A stretch of 64,000 nt of DNA from the NCBI RefSeq assembly GCF_007896845.1, contig NZ_VOHS01000019.1, positions 1-64,000 on the forward strand. Reading direction: 5' to 3'. The position numbers and the translations under genes are program-made. Every line of letters starts with the position of its first letter. Position 1 is the stretch's first letter. This document shows positions 36,670-44,756 of this stretch, in pieces. The stretch is from Chitinophaga pinensis (GTDB lineage Bacteria > Bacteroidota > Bacteroidia > Chitinophagales > Chitinophagaceae). The notes below the pieces were generated by a model. It saw only the letters and a list, made by a program, of their open reading frames with translations, had not been told where the DNA came from and made no database searches.

Positions 36670-38142
36670 TTACTCTTTTACATATACTGTTTCGTTTGGA
36701 GTCCAGTTAATCCATGCCTGATTAGTCCATGGGTTAGCAGGATCTACCGCACCAACGTAGTTAACTTTATCGAAGAAAGCATCGAATTCAGCAGAGAATA
36801 CTGCAGTTTTAGCAGTTTTCAGCGCAAATTCAGTGTTGGTAGCTTTGTAAGAAGCAGCAGAAGGAACTTTAGCAAATACATCAGCCAGAGCAGTGTAAGT
36901 AGTGTTAGTGTTCGCTTCAGCCATGATCAGGTTTTTGATATCGTTACCAGTCAGGTAGCTTGCATCTTTAGTATCAGCATCGAATAATACCGGACCGATA
37001 GCAGTAGCACCAGCACCACGCTGAGTAGAGATAGGGCTGATACCAGAAGCCTGGAAGATAGAGTTCGTGATTTTGGAAGTACCATCACTCAGATAATCCT
37101 GAGCAACTTTACTTTCAACATCAGTAGCAACTGGCATACCAGAGAATACAGAGTTTGCTACAGTAAAGTTAGCACCTCTTCTCCATCTTGCACCAGAGTA
37201 GAAATAATCACCAGCACCGGTTGCAGCACCAGGACCTACGAGGGTCAGGTTAGAAATGATTGGGTGAGTGAAAGGAGTAGAAGTGTTTGCACCGTTCAGG
37301 TTGTCAACTTCCAGACCGTTTGACAGGCTCACAACGTCAGAAGCTTTAGGATCCAGCAGAGCTACGAGGAACTGCAGTTTACCTTTGAAACCGCTATCCA
37401 TATCGAAGTTATCATCCAGAGTACCGTAAGCTACCAGATATTTACAGTTTACGCTACCACCGAACCACTCGTAAGCGTCATCGCCAGAGTAGCTAACCTG
37501 GATGTGGTCAACTGTAGTACCAGAACCAACAGCGTAGAAAGTAACACCGTTTACTTCGCTATCTGCAGTACTTGCCAGCGCGATACCACCAAACTCGATT
37601 CTTACATATTGCAGTACACCGGAGTTGTCAGCATCATCACCCTGTGTGCTGGAAGCGTTACCATAGTTCAGGTTAACGGTTGCATCTACGTTAGCCAGAC
37701 CTTCAACAACTCTCTTGTCAACTGGTCTGTTGGTAGAACCTTTACCTAACAGGATAATACCACCCCAGTCACCTTTAGCACGTGCACCTGGCGCTTTAGC
37801 AGATGTGAATACGATTGGAGCATCAGCAGTACCTTTAGCGATCAGCTTAGCACCTGCAGTGATGATCAGGGTACCACCGGAGGTAGGACTTGTATTTCCA
37901 CCCAGAATAGTAGTACCTGGTTCTATAGTCAGAGTAGCGTTATTTGTAACGTAAACATACTCTTTCATCAGATAGAATGTATCCTTTGAAAGCTTTCTGT
38001 CGGCAGAGATTTTACCTTTCAATTCAACAGTCGCCTTCGGTTGTTCAGGAGTTGGTTCAACTTTGTCATCATCTTTACAAGCTACGAAAGTTGTAGCCAG
38101 CGCAGCAGCCATAAGCAGAACTGATGTCTTGTTTTTTCTCAT
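36670..38142 (-). CDS. Lipoprotein with beta-helix-like repeats
   Basis: A 490-aa lipoprotein from the ATG at 38142 (MRKNKTSVLLMAAALATTFVAC, lipobox C). The longer frame to 38166 would use a TTG lying upstream of the likely transcription start. After an acidic linker (KDDDKVEPTPEQP) come repeats of short beta strands (LTIEPGTTILGG, GTLIITAGAKLIAKG, DWGGIILLGKGS, QYVRIEFGG, DHIQVSYSGDDAYEWFGG), as in parallel beta-helix surface proteins. It has a repeat-type promoter and sits beside a TonB receptor, so a surface binding role for that receptor is plausible. Function not established. Confidence 0.75.
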   Translation of the reverse strand: MRKNKTSVLLMAAALATTFVACKDDDKVEPTPEQPKATVELKGKISADRKLSKDTFYLMKEYVYVTNNATLTIEPGTTILGGNTSPTSGGTLIITAGAKLIAKGTADAPIVFTSAKAPGARAKGDWGGIILLGKGSTNRPVDKRVVEGLANVDATVNLNYGNASSTQGDDADNSGVLQYVRIEFGGIALASTADSEVNGVTFYAVGSGTTVDHIQVSYSGDDAYEWFGGSVNCKYLVAYGTLDDNFDMDSGFKGKLQFLVALLDPKASDVVSLSNGLEVDNLNGANTSTPFTHPIISNLTLVGPGAATGAGDYFYSGARWRRGANFTVANSVFSGMPVATDVESKVAQDYLSDGTSKITNSIFQASGISPISTQRGAGATAIGPVLFDADTKDASYLTGNDIKNLIMAEANTNTTYTALADVFAKVPSAASYKATNTEFALKTAKTAVFSAEFDAFFDKVNYVGAVDPANPWTNQAWINWTPNETVYVKE

Positions 38143-38163
38143 AGAATTTAAATTGAATTTTGG

Positions 38164-38219
38164 CAAAAAAATGAATTAAATGTTAGCTGATTATTAGCAC
38201 TATGTTAACAAATGGTCAA
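38164..38219 (-). promoter_or_regulatory. 11-bp repeat promoter C (lipoprotein)
   Basis: Minus strand: an imperfect -7 box TTTTTTTG (38164-38171), an 8-nt gap, then plus-strand 7-mers ATGTTAG (38180), TTATTAG (38191), ATGTTAA (38202) and TGGTCAA (38213), all 11 bp apart. Confidence 0.65.
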
Positions 38220-38237
38220 CTTATTACGGACCCTTTA

Positions 38238-41012
38238 TTATCTGAAAGTATAGGAAAAGCTTAAAGAGAAATTAGTTCCATATTTGTACTGATAGAACAC
38301 ATAATCTGTTCCTTTCTTATAAGATCTTTTATCGTCTTTGTTCTGATACAGCAGGTATGGATTGTTCAGGATATCTGAGATATTCAGCTTGATCTCTCCG
38401 TTCTTTTTGAACAGACGTTTGCTGAGCTGCAGATCGAGCAGGTTTCTTGAATTCTCGAATACATCCAGTTTGTTGCTGCTGTCGTCACCCACAATGTTGA
38501 TCCTTGAACCGATTCTGTTGTACAGTACGGTTAAACCCATATCATTGTTAGGATTGTTGATCTGCAAACCTGCGTTGATCAGGTATGGAGACTGACCCGG
38601 CATACTTCTCGTTTCACCGTTGATGTTACGTACAGTCTGGTTTGGATTCTTGATAGAAGAGTGAATGAATGCACCGTTGGCAAAAATGAATGAGTTCTTA
38701 CCCCATCTGCCCATTGCAAACTCCAGATTCTTTCTCGCTTCTAATTCAATACCGAATGTATTTGCATCATTCAGGTTAATGTATGTACGGTCATTGTTAT
38801 CGATGCTATACCATGTTTCAGAGATAGGATCTTTAAATTTCTTATAGAAGGCAGCTACTGCGAATGTTTCGCCAGCTGCAGGATATAATTCGTAACGTAA
38901 ATCGATGTTAGTGATACGGGTCTGTTTCAGGTTTGGATTACCAAATACAGTGGCCGCATTCAGGAAGTCAAAGAAGCTGAAAGTTGCGAGCTCTCTGAAT
39001 TCTGGTCTTGCAACAGTATTAGAGTAAGACAATCTCAGGTTAGTCTTCTCAGTCAGTGTATACACAAAGTTTGCTGAAGGCAGGAAGCTATTGAAAGTAG
39101 TATCTGTTGTATAGCTGGAAACAGTAGATACTGGTTTCAGCTGCTGGTTGTAGCGCTCGTAACGCAGTCCCCAGATCACTCTCAGGTTTTTAGTGATAAA
39201 GTTATCAAACATGAAATAGCCTGCACTCAGATTTGAGGTTGCATTGTATTCACCGGTATTATCCTTGTCATCTCTCAGATAGATACCATTGCTTCCCAGA
39301 TTCTCGTTGGAGAACAGTTCATATGGAGATAAAGCCAGTTTCTCGTAAGGGAAATCAGGAGAAGAATGATAAGAGAATGGCCTGTAGATAGAATAACGTT
39401 TTCTGTATTGTTCAAACACACCCAGTTTCAGTGAATGATCTTTGCTCTTCTGGATGAGTGGGAACTGATAAGAAAGACCACCATTATAGATGTTATCTTT
39501 TACAGTAAAGAAACCACGGGAAGAACCACCATTTACTGGCTGATCGATGATAGCGTGACTATCTGTATAGTTGGAGATACGCATATCCGGATCATCTCTC
39601 TTGGTGTTAGAGTAGTTCAGCAACCATTCTACTTTTCCGCTTTTCAGACTGTGCTCACCCTGTAATGTAGATGACAGGATAGAACGCTGTGTCAGCGTCA
39701 GCATCATAGACTGTGTCAGATAGTGGAAAGGAGGATTAGGATCCGCTGCTACATCACGTAACAGTGTATTGTTGTCCAGTATACGGTTATACAGGTTTTT
39801 GAAAGATATTTTGTTGTTCTTAAAGCTGTAAGCGAGGTTTGCTACAGCACCCAGTGAACTTGAATATCTGTTGGAAGTATCGATGTTATGACGTCTGTAT
39901 ACTTTGTTGTCGATATCGAAATCATTACGCTCTGCAAACTGATTACGTTCGGTGTGGTTATGTGTTACGGAGAAAATGTAACCCAGTTTACGCTCACCAA
40001 AGTATTTGGTATTACCACCAGTGATCTGCAGACTGGTACCAGGTGCTACAGTCGTATTAGATACTCTCCAGTTATTATTGAAAGCTTTGTTGATATCATC
40101 TTTTGCTTTACCAGCCAGATTATTGAATGCAGCAGAAGAAGGAACAGCAGAAGGCAGTTTTCTTGAACCGTCATCAAATGTCCAGTAATCAGAAGAACCT
40201 CTCATACCGGTCTTCGCATCTTTGAATGTAGATAAACCATTTACAGAAACACCAGCAGAAGCAGTGATGAATTTTTCGTCAGGGAAATCTTTTGTATTTA
40301 CCTGAATAAGACCACCAGCAAAATCGCCCGGCTTATCAGGAGTAGAAGTTTTATTGATCACCATGTTATCAATCAGACCAGAAGGAATGATATCGAAGGA
40401 GAATGATTTCCTGTCAGGCTCTGTACTTGGTAACAGTACATTGTTCATGGTGGCGTTGTTATAACGGTCAGTCAGACCACGTACAACAACGAATTTGCTA
40501 TCCTGAATACTGGCGCCACTTACACGTTTCAGTACTTCACCGGTATTTTTATCAGGGGAAGATCTGATCTGTTCAGCAGAGATACCGCTGGATACAGCGA
40601 CGTTATTCTTCTGGGCAGTATATAAAGCGTTGATTGTTTCCTGTTTGAATGAACCTCTGATCACAACTTCCTGTAATTCTTTGGACTTAGGTTCATCCAT
40701 AATGATGGGGAGCTGGGTAGCGGCACCGGCCTTTACGACTACGTCGCTTACGGCTTTAGTCTGATAACCCATATATTTAAACTCCAGGACATAAGTACCG
40801 GGAGCTACGTTCAGTGTGTAACGACCTTCAACATCGGTAACCGCGCCAGTAGAAGTACCCTGTACGATAACGGTAACGCCTATAAGGGCTTCACCTGTTT
40901 TCTGGTCAGTTACTTTACCGGTGATTTTGCCATTATCCATGGCAAACGCGGAGAGGAAGGTACTCAAAAGGAGGCACACACATAACAGTGCAGACGCAAG
41001 AGAATGTTTCAC
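38238..41012 (-). CDS. TonB-dependent receptor with carboxypeptidase-like domain
   Basis: A 924-aa outer-membrane receptor. The signal peptide covers 1-24. A carboxypeptidase-like domain (about 28-108, GKITGKVTDQKTGEALIGVTV) precedes the plug (VVIRGSFKQETINALYTAQKN... IRSSPDKNTGEVLKRVSG; FVVVRGLTDRYNNATMNNVLLP). The barrel ends FSLSFSYTFR, with a strand-like aromatic C-terminus. Its plug type is that of FecA/CirA-like receptors rather than SusC, and no SusD is present. It lies upstream of the lipoprotein 36670-38142, each with its own repeat promoter. The ligand is unknown. Confidence 0.9.
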   Translation of the reverse strand: MKHSLASALLCVCLLLSTFLSAFAMDNGKITGKVTDQKTGEALIGVTVIVQGTSTGAVTDVEGRYTLNVAPGTYVLEFKYMGYQTKAVSDVVVKAGAATQLPIIMDEPKSKELQEVVIRGSFKQETINALYTAQKNNVAVSSGISAEQIRSSPDKNTGEVLKRVSGASIQDSKFVVVRGLTDRYNNATMNNVLLPSTEPDRKSFSFDIIPSGLIDNMVINKTSTPDKPGDFAGGLIQVNTKDFPDEKFITASAGVSVNGLSTFKDAKTGMRGSSDYWTFDDGSRKLPSAVPSSAAFNNLAGKAKDDINKAFNNNWRVSNTTVAPGTSLQITGGNTKYFGERKLGYIFSVTHNHTERNQFAERNDFDIDNKVYRRHNIDTSNRYSSSLGAVANLAYSFKNNKISFKNLYNRILDNNTLLRDVAADPNPPFHYLTQSMMLTLTQRSILSSTLQGEHSLKSGKVEWLLNYSNTKRDDPDMRISNYTDSHAIIDQPVNGGSSRGFFTVKDNIYNGGLSYQFPLIQKSKDHSLKLGVFEQYRKRYSIYRPFSYHSSPDFPYEKLALSPYELFSNENLGSNGIYLRDDKDNTGEYNATSNLSAGYFMFDNFITKNLRVIWGLRYERYNQQLKPVSTVSSYTTDTTFNSFLPSANFVYTLTEKTNLRLSYSNTVARPEFRELATFSFFDFLNAATVFGNPNLKQTRITNIDLRYELYPAAGETFAVAAFYKKFKDPISETWYSIDNNDRTYINLNDANTFGIELEARKNLEFAMGRWGKNSFIFANGAFIHSSIKNPNQTVRNINGETRSMPGQSPYLINAGLQINNPNNDMGLTVLYNRIGSRINIVGDDSSNKLDVFENSRNLLDLQLSKRLFKKNGEIKLNISDILNNPYLLYQNKDDKRSYKKGTDYVFYQYKYGTNFSLSFSYTFR

Positions 41013-41051
41013 GATATAAGCTGATTCAGTGACTTGATTGAATTACTGACG

Positions 41052-41107
41052 CAAAACTATTATCGCCGTGTTACCGCAGTGTTACAGCAAGGTTACGAGA
41101 ATGTTAA
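41052..41107 (-). promoter_or_regulatory. 11-bp repeat promoter D (TonB receptor)
   Basis: The clearest array. Minus strand: TAGTTTTG (41052-41059), 8 nt, then plus-strand GTGTTAC (41068), GTGTTAC (41079), AGGTTAC (41090) and ATGTTAA (41101). The unit CTATTAT (41057) overlaps the -7 box in phase, and AGTTAAC occurs further upstream at 41131. Confidence 0.8.
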
Positions 41108-41216
41108 TTGTTAAGGAATAATTAAAAAATAGTTAACACGTCTGGGAGGATGTAGGTTCATAAGATAGATAATAAGGTATAATCAGGATAGGGATATGGT
41201 AATGCTAAAACATTGG

Positions 41217-41627
41217 TCAGCAGGCTATTTGCTGCGGTCCCTGATGATTATTATTCAGCAATCTTTCCAGTGTGATATCCAGTTGTGCACTATACTCTGA
41301 ATTGAATTTCATACTATCGTTCAGGGTAGATATCAATTGGAACAGATGCATGCTTTTATTGGTAAAAGGTTTGTTATCCTTATTACAAAGTTCCAGTGTG
41401 AAATTGAATTTATCTTCCAGTTCTTCTTCGAACTCGCGGAGACTCAATGTTTCATCAATAGGAAATTCGATCAGCATCTGCTCAGGGAAACCGGCTTCCT
41501 GTAAGGTGTCAAATGCATTAGCCGGGGAATTACGCATATACACCGCTATATTACAGGCCAGCAGTCTCTGAAACTGCATCTGTAACAGGGAGACTGTCAT
41601 TAAAGGATGTAACTTCAATACTTTCAT
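41217..41627 (-). CDS. Unknown 136-aa cytosolic protein
   Basis: I do not recognise this protein. It has no signal peptide or membrane segment, starts MKVLKLHPLM, and has an acidic middle (IDETLSLREFEEELEDKF) and a Gln-rich end. The predicted fold is mixed alpha/beta. It has its own repeat-type promoter and lies between the TonB receptor and the phosphoesterase, so it is a new candidate member of that regulon. A regulatory or adaptor role is only a guess. Confidence 0.65.
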   Translation of the reverse strand: MKVLKLHPLMTVSLLQMQFQRLLACNIAVYMRNSPANAFDTLQEAGFPEQMLIEFPIDETLSLREFEEELEDKFNFTLELCNKDNKPFTNKSMHLFQLISTLNDSMKFNSEYSAQLDITLERLLNNNHQGPQQIAC

Positions 41628-41688
41628 CTTACTATATGTGTTAGCATTACCAGTCGGTCACTTACGTCTGGACTATTAAAGAATAATA

Positions 41689-41754
41689 CAAACTTAGTGG
41701 CTCTGTATTAAGTGAATATTAAGCAGTTGTTATTATATCATAAATAAATGTTAA
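41689..41754 (-). promoter_or_regulatory. 11-bp repeat promoter E (136-aa protein)
   Basis: Minus strand: TAAGTTTG (41689-41696), 8 nt, then plus-strand GTATTAA (41705), ATATTAA (41716) and TTGTTAT (41727). A weak TCATAAA (41738) and an ATGTTAA one base out of phase (41748) follow. Confidence 0.75.
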
Positions 41755-41776
41755 ATAACAACTACTTATATATGTG

Positions 41777-42613
41777 TTATTGTTGCGGGAAGCTAATCAC
41801 CTTGGAAATATCTTCCCATGGCATGGCTGAGCCATCTTCTTCCTCTTCTGGTAATACAACGCGCGCTTTTGATACGGGATACTGATATAGGCTCCATTGA
41901 CCATTGGTATATTCCAGTGAAGTCAGACTTTCCACCCAGTCACCGGAATTGAGATAGGTCACGTTCTTACCATTATGCTGCATGTCCTTGATAATCGGCT
42001 GGTGTATATGCCCGCAGCATACAACATCAAATCCTTTATCAACGGCAATTTCAGCTACCACCTGTTCAAAATCTGAAATAAACTTAACAGCTTGTTTCAC
42101 ACCATGTTTCACCTTCTTGGAAAAGCTCATCTTTTCCTTGCCCATTCTCTCTAAGATATTATTAACCAACCTGTTGATAATAATCAGCAGGTCATAACCC
42201 TTTCCGCCCAGTTTAGCCAGCCATTTTGAGTTCTTCATGGTAACGTCATAAACGTCTCCATGGAAGAACCAATGTCTTTTCCCATCTACTTCAAGGATCA
42301 ATTTATTGTCAATGGTCAGATTGCCCAGTCCGAAACCGGCAAATTTGCGTAATGCCTCGTCATGATTTCCTGTCAGATAATATACTTCAGTCCCCTTTCC
42401 GGTCATTTTCAGGATACGGCGGATCACTTTGGTATGGGCTTTAGGGAAATAACGCTTGCTAAATTGCCAGATATCAATGATATCTCCATTCAGTACCAAT
42501 ATTTTAGGATCGATACTGTCCAGATACTGGACTAATTCTTTCGCGTGACAGCCGTAGATGCCAAGATGGACATCGGATATAACGACAATATCAAGAGGGC
42601 GCTTATCAGACAT
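41777..42613 (-). CDS. Calcineurin-like phosphoesterase, LpxH/PlcP type
   Basis: A 278-aa metallophosphoesterase usually annotated UDP-2,3-diacylglucosamine diphosphatase. The metal ligands are D14-V-H16, G43-D44, G82-N-H84-D85, H118-G-D and G201-H-I-H204. The LpxH family cleaves UDP-diacylglucosamine in lipid A synthesis. However, the phospholipase C PlcP, used for lipid remodelling in phosphate-starved bacteria, belongs to the same group and is often annotated this way. The repeat-type promoter and the phosphate transporter next door point to a PlcP-like role; this is inference. A short hairpin (GCGGG/CCCGC, 42700-42714) lies in its leader. Confidence 0.8.
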   Translation of the reverse strand: MSDKRPLDIVVISDVHLGIYGCHAKELVQYLDSIDPKILVLNGDIIDIWQFSKRYFPKAHTKVIRRILKMTGKGTEVYYLTGNHDEALRKFAGFGLGNLTIDNKLILEVDGKRHWFFHGDVYDVTMKNSKWLAKLGGKGYDLLIIINRLVNNILERMGKEKMSFSKKVKHGVKQAVKFISDFEQVVAEIAVDKGFDVVCCGHIHQPIIKDMQHNGKNVTYLNSGDWVESLTSLEYTNGQWSLYQYPVSKARVVLPEEEEDGSAMPWEDISKVISFPQQ

Positions 42614-42739
42614 TTTTTTTAAGAATTGAACCGAAGAAACCGGGCAGTTGTTAGGTTTAGTTTATAATATAGTATAGTTCGCTTAAAAGCACTGCCATAG
42701 CGGGTTGAACCCGCATTCAGTCAGTCTTTTTTTACAATA

Positions 42740-42795
42740 CAAAGAAAAAATTGCTATATTACTTTTATATTAATCCAGTGTTAAGGAATCATTAA
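42740..42795 (-). promoter_or_regulatory. 11-bp repeat promoter F (phosphoesterase)
   Basis: Minus strand: an imperfect -7 box TTTCTTTG (42740-42747), 8 nt, then plus-strand ATATTAC (42756), ATATTAA (42767), GTGTTAA (42778) and TCATTAA (42789). It lies between the divergent phosphoesterase and DUF47 genes and could influence both. Confidence 0.65.
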
Positions 42796-42832
42796 GGATA
42801 ATTTTTTCTTGGCGGTATTGCCCGCGGAAAGC

Positions 42833-42840
42833 TATTTTTG
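42833..42840 (+). promoter_or_regulatory. -7 box of the DUF47-pit operon
   Basis: TATTTTTG lies 23 nt before the ATG at 42864. It has no repeat array at the 8-nt distance, unlike the leftward promoters. A TTG at 42809-42811 could be the -33 element. Confidence 0.5.
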
Positions 42841-42863
42841 CGCCAAATTTTCAAACAAAGAGT

Positions 42864-43517
42864 ATGGGAGGCTTCAATTCCTTTGTAAAGTTATTTATAC
42901 CGAAAGACAGGGTTTTCTATTCATTATTTGAAGACGTTGCAGCTAATCTGGTAGAAATGGGTAAAGTGCTCGTAGAGCTGGTATCCTCCACAGACATGGC
43001 CGTACGTAAAGACAAAACCCATCTTATTGAGCGACTGGAGCACAAAAACGACGATTTTACTCATCGTATTTTTGTTGAACTGGGACAGAACTTCATTACT
43101 CCTTTTGACCGCGAAGATATTCACCATCTGGCAGCAACGCTGGACGATGTGGCTGACTACATTCATGGATCTGCAAAGAGACTGGACCTGTATAAAGTGC
43201 ACGAAATCAATGATAGTGTACGTAAACTGGCAGATCTGATCTATCAGGGTACCCTGGAACTGCACAAAGCGATCCCGGAACTGCGTACCATGTCCAACAT
43301 GCGTAATATCACAGACGCCTGCGTAAGGATCAACAGTCTGGAAAACCACGCAGATGATATCTATGACATGGCAATCGCTGATCTGTTCGAAAAAGAATCT
43401 AATAATGCAGGAGAACTGCTGAAAATGCGTGAACTGTATCAGGCATTGGAAATAGCAACCGACAAATGTGAGGATTGCGCCAATGTGATAGAGTCGATCA
43501 TAATAAAATATGCATAA
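42864..43517 (+). CDS. DUF47 family protein, PhoU-like
   Basis: A 217-aa all-helical protein of the DUF47/PhoU-like family (TIGR00153 type), which regulates PiT phosphate transporters by direct contact. Family strings include FDREDIHHLAATLDDVADYIHGSAKRLDLY and CVRINSLENHADDIYDMAIADLF. The His/Asp/Glu residues of the first are the metal-binding motif ExxxD/DxxxH type known from PhoU. The PiT gene follows 51 bp downstream. It has no membrane segment. Confidence 0.92.
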   Translation: MGGFNSFVKLFIPKDRVFYSLFEDVAANLVEMGKVLVELVSSTDMAVRKDKTHLIERLEHKNDDFTHRIFVELGQNFITPFDREDIHHLAATLDDVADYIHGSAKRLDLYKVHEINDSVRKLADLIYQGTLELHKAIPELRTMSNMRNITDACVRINSLENHADDIYDMAIADLFEKESNNAGELLKMRELYQALEIATDKCEDCANVIESIIIKYA

Positions 43518-43568
43518 TCAATTGGTTATACATATTCAGCCAGCTTCTTTAATGCAAATTTCATTCTA

Positions 43569-44573
43569 ATGACCTTACTTGTCACGATCATCATACTGGC
43601 GTTTATCTTCGACTATATAAACGGCTTTCATGATGCGGCTAACTCTATAGCGACTATAGTATCGACAAAAGTACTGACGCCCTTTCAGGCCGTACTTTGG
43701 GCAGCAGTATTCAACTTTGCAGCCTTCTTTATCTCTAAATACGTTTATGGCGAGTTCAAGGTAGGTAACACTATCGCGAAATCTGTATTTGAGCAGTTCA
43801 TCACACTGAAAGTTATCTTGTGTGGCCTGATCGCTGCGATTGTGTGGAACCTGCTGACCTGGTGGTATGGTATACCTTCCAGCTCTTCCCACACCCTGAT
43901 CGGCGGTTTTGTCGGAGCAGCCATTGCAGCCGCTCACGGATCCTTTGCGGTGATCAACTACGCCAAAGTAATGCCGATCATCTACTTCATTGCGCTGGCG
44001 CCATTCATAGGTATGGCCGTCGCCTTTGTGATCACCATTATAATTATGAACGTCTGCCGCAGGGCAAACCCATACAGGGCGGAAAACTGGTTCAAACGTC
44101 TGCAGCTGGTTTCCTCCGGCGCATTGAGCCTCGCGCACGGTGGTAACGACGCTCAGAAAGTAATGGGTATCATTGCAGCTGCTCTGGTAGCACATGGTAC
44201 GATCAAAGATGTAGCTTCCGTTCCAAACTGGGTACCTTTATCCTGTTTCATCGCAATCGGTCTTGGTACCATGAGCGGTGGCTGGAAGATCGTTAAAACC
44301 ATGGGATCCCGTATCACCAAGGTAACACCACTCGAAGGTGTGGCTGCGGAAACTGCGGGCGCTGTAACGCTTTATCTCACAGAATCACTGGGTATTCCTG
44401 TAAGTACCACCCACACTATTACCGGTTCTATTATCGGTGTAGGTGCTACGAAACGCCTGTCCGCGGTACGCTGGGGTGTAACAGTAAGCCTCCTTTGGGC
44501 ATGGATACTGACCATACCGATCAGTGCACTGCTGGCTGCTGCTGTATACTTTATAGCAGACCTCTTTATCTAA
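43569..44573 (+). CDS. pit: Inorganic phosphate transporter, PiT family
   Basis: A 334-aa low-affinity phosphate/metal symporter of the inner membrane. About ten hydrophobic segments are visible. Both PiT signature repeats are present: FDYINGFHDAANSIATIVSTK at residues 14-34 and the second half with SLAHGGNDAQKVMGIIAAAL. GIPSSSSHTLIGGFVGA and GIPVSTTHTITGSIIGVG are the paired substrate-binding loops. It is translated with the DUF47 gene and ends before a strong terminator. Confidence 0.95.
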   Translation: MTLLVTIIILAFIFDYINGFHDAANSIATIVSTKVLTPFQAVLWAAVFNFAAFFISKYVYGEFKVGNTIAKSVFEQFITLKVILCGLIAAIVWNLLTWWYGIPSSSSHTLIGGFVGAAIAAAHGSFAVINYAKVMPIIYFIALAPFIGMAVAFVITIIIMNVCRRANPYRAENWFKRLQLVSSGALSLAHGGNDAQKVMGIIAAALVAHGTIKDVASVPNWVPLSCFIAIGLGTMSGGWKIVKTMGSRITKVTPLEGVAAETAGAVTLYLTESLGIPVSTTHTITGSIIGVGATKRLSAVRWGVTVSLLWAWILTIPISALLAAAVYFIADLFI

Positions 44574-44600
44574 ACAAAGCGCTAATACGCAATATAATCA

Positions 44601-44645
44601 GCCCTCCGGCATCCTCATCCTGTGATGAAATGGCCGGAGGGCTTT
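44601..44645 (+). terminator. pit terminator
   Basis: GCCCTCCGGC (44601-44610) pairs perfectly with GCCGGAGGGC (44633-44642), followed by a T-rich stretch. Confidence 0.85.
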
Positions 44646-44698
44646 CTCTTTATACCCCTTCCTTTTTTAGTTTTTCCTTTTTTTATCGCGGAGCCCCC

Positions 44699-44706
44699 TA
44701 TTTTTG
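44699..44706 (+). promoter_or_regulatory. -7 box of rmlA
   Basis: TATTTTTG matches TAnnTTTG. It lies 50 nt before the ATG at 44757 and downstream of the alternative ATG at 44622, which settles the start at 44757. Confidence 0.6.
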
Positions 44707-44756
44707 TAGGGCTTTTTGAAAGACCAAGTCTATTACTCATTATTATAATAAATGCT

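Noticed and set aside
42759..42840. A repeat-type promoter for DUF47-pit reading rightward
   Set aside because: The TTAA cores are in phase, but the 8-nt gap to a -7 box is lacking in that direction (the nearest, 42833-42840, is 34 nt away). The leftward reading fits better.
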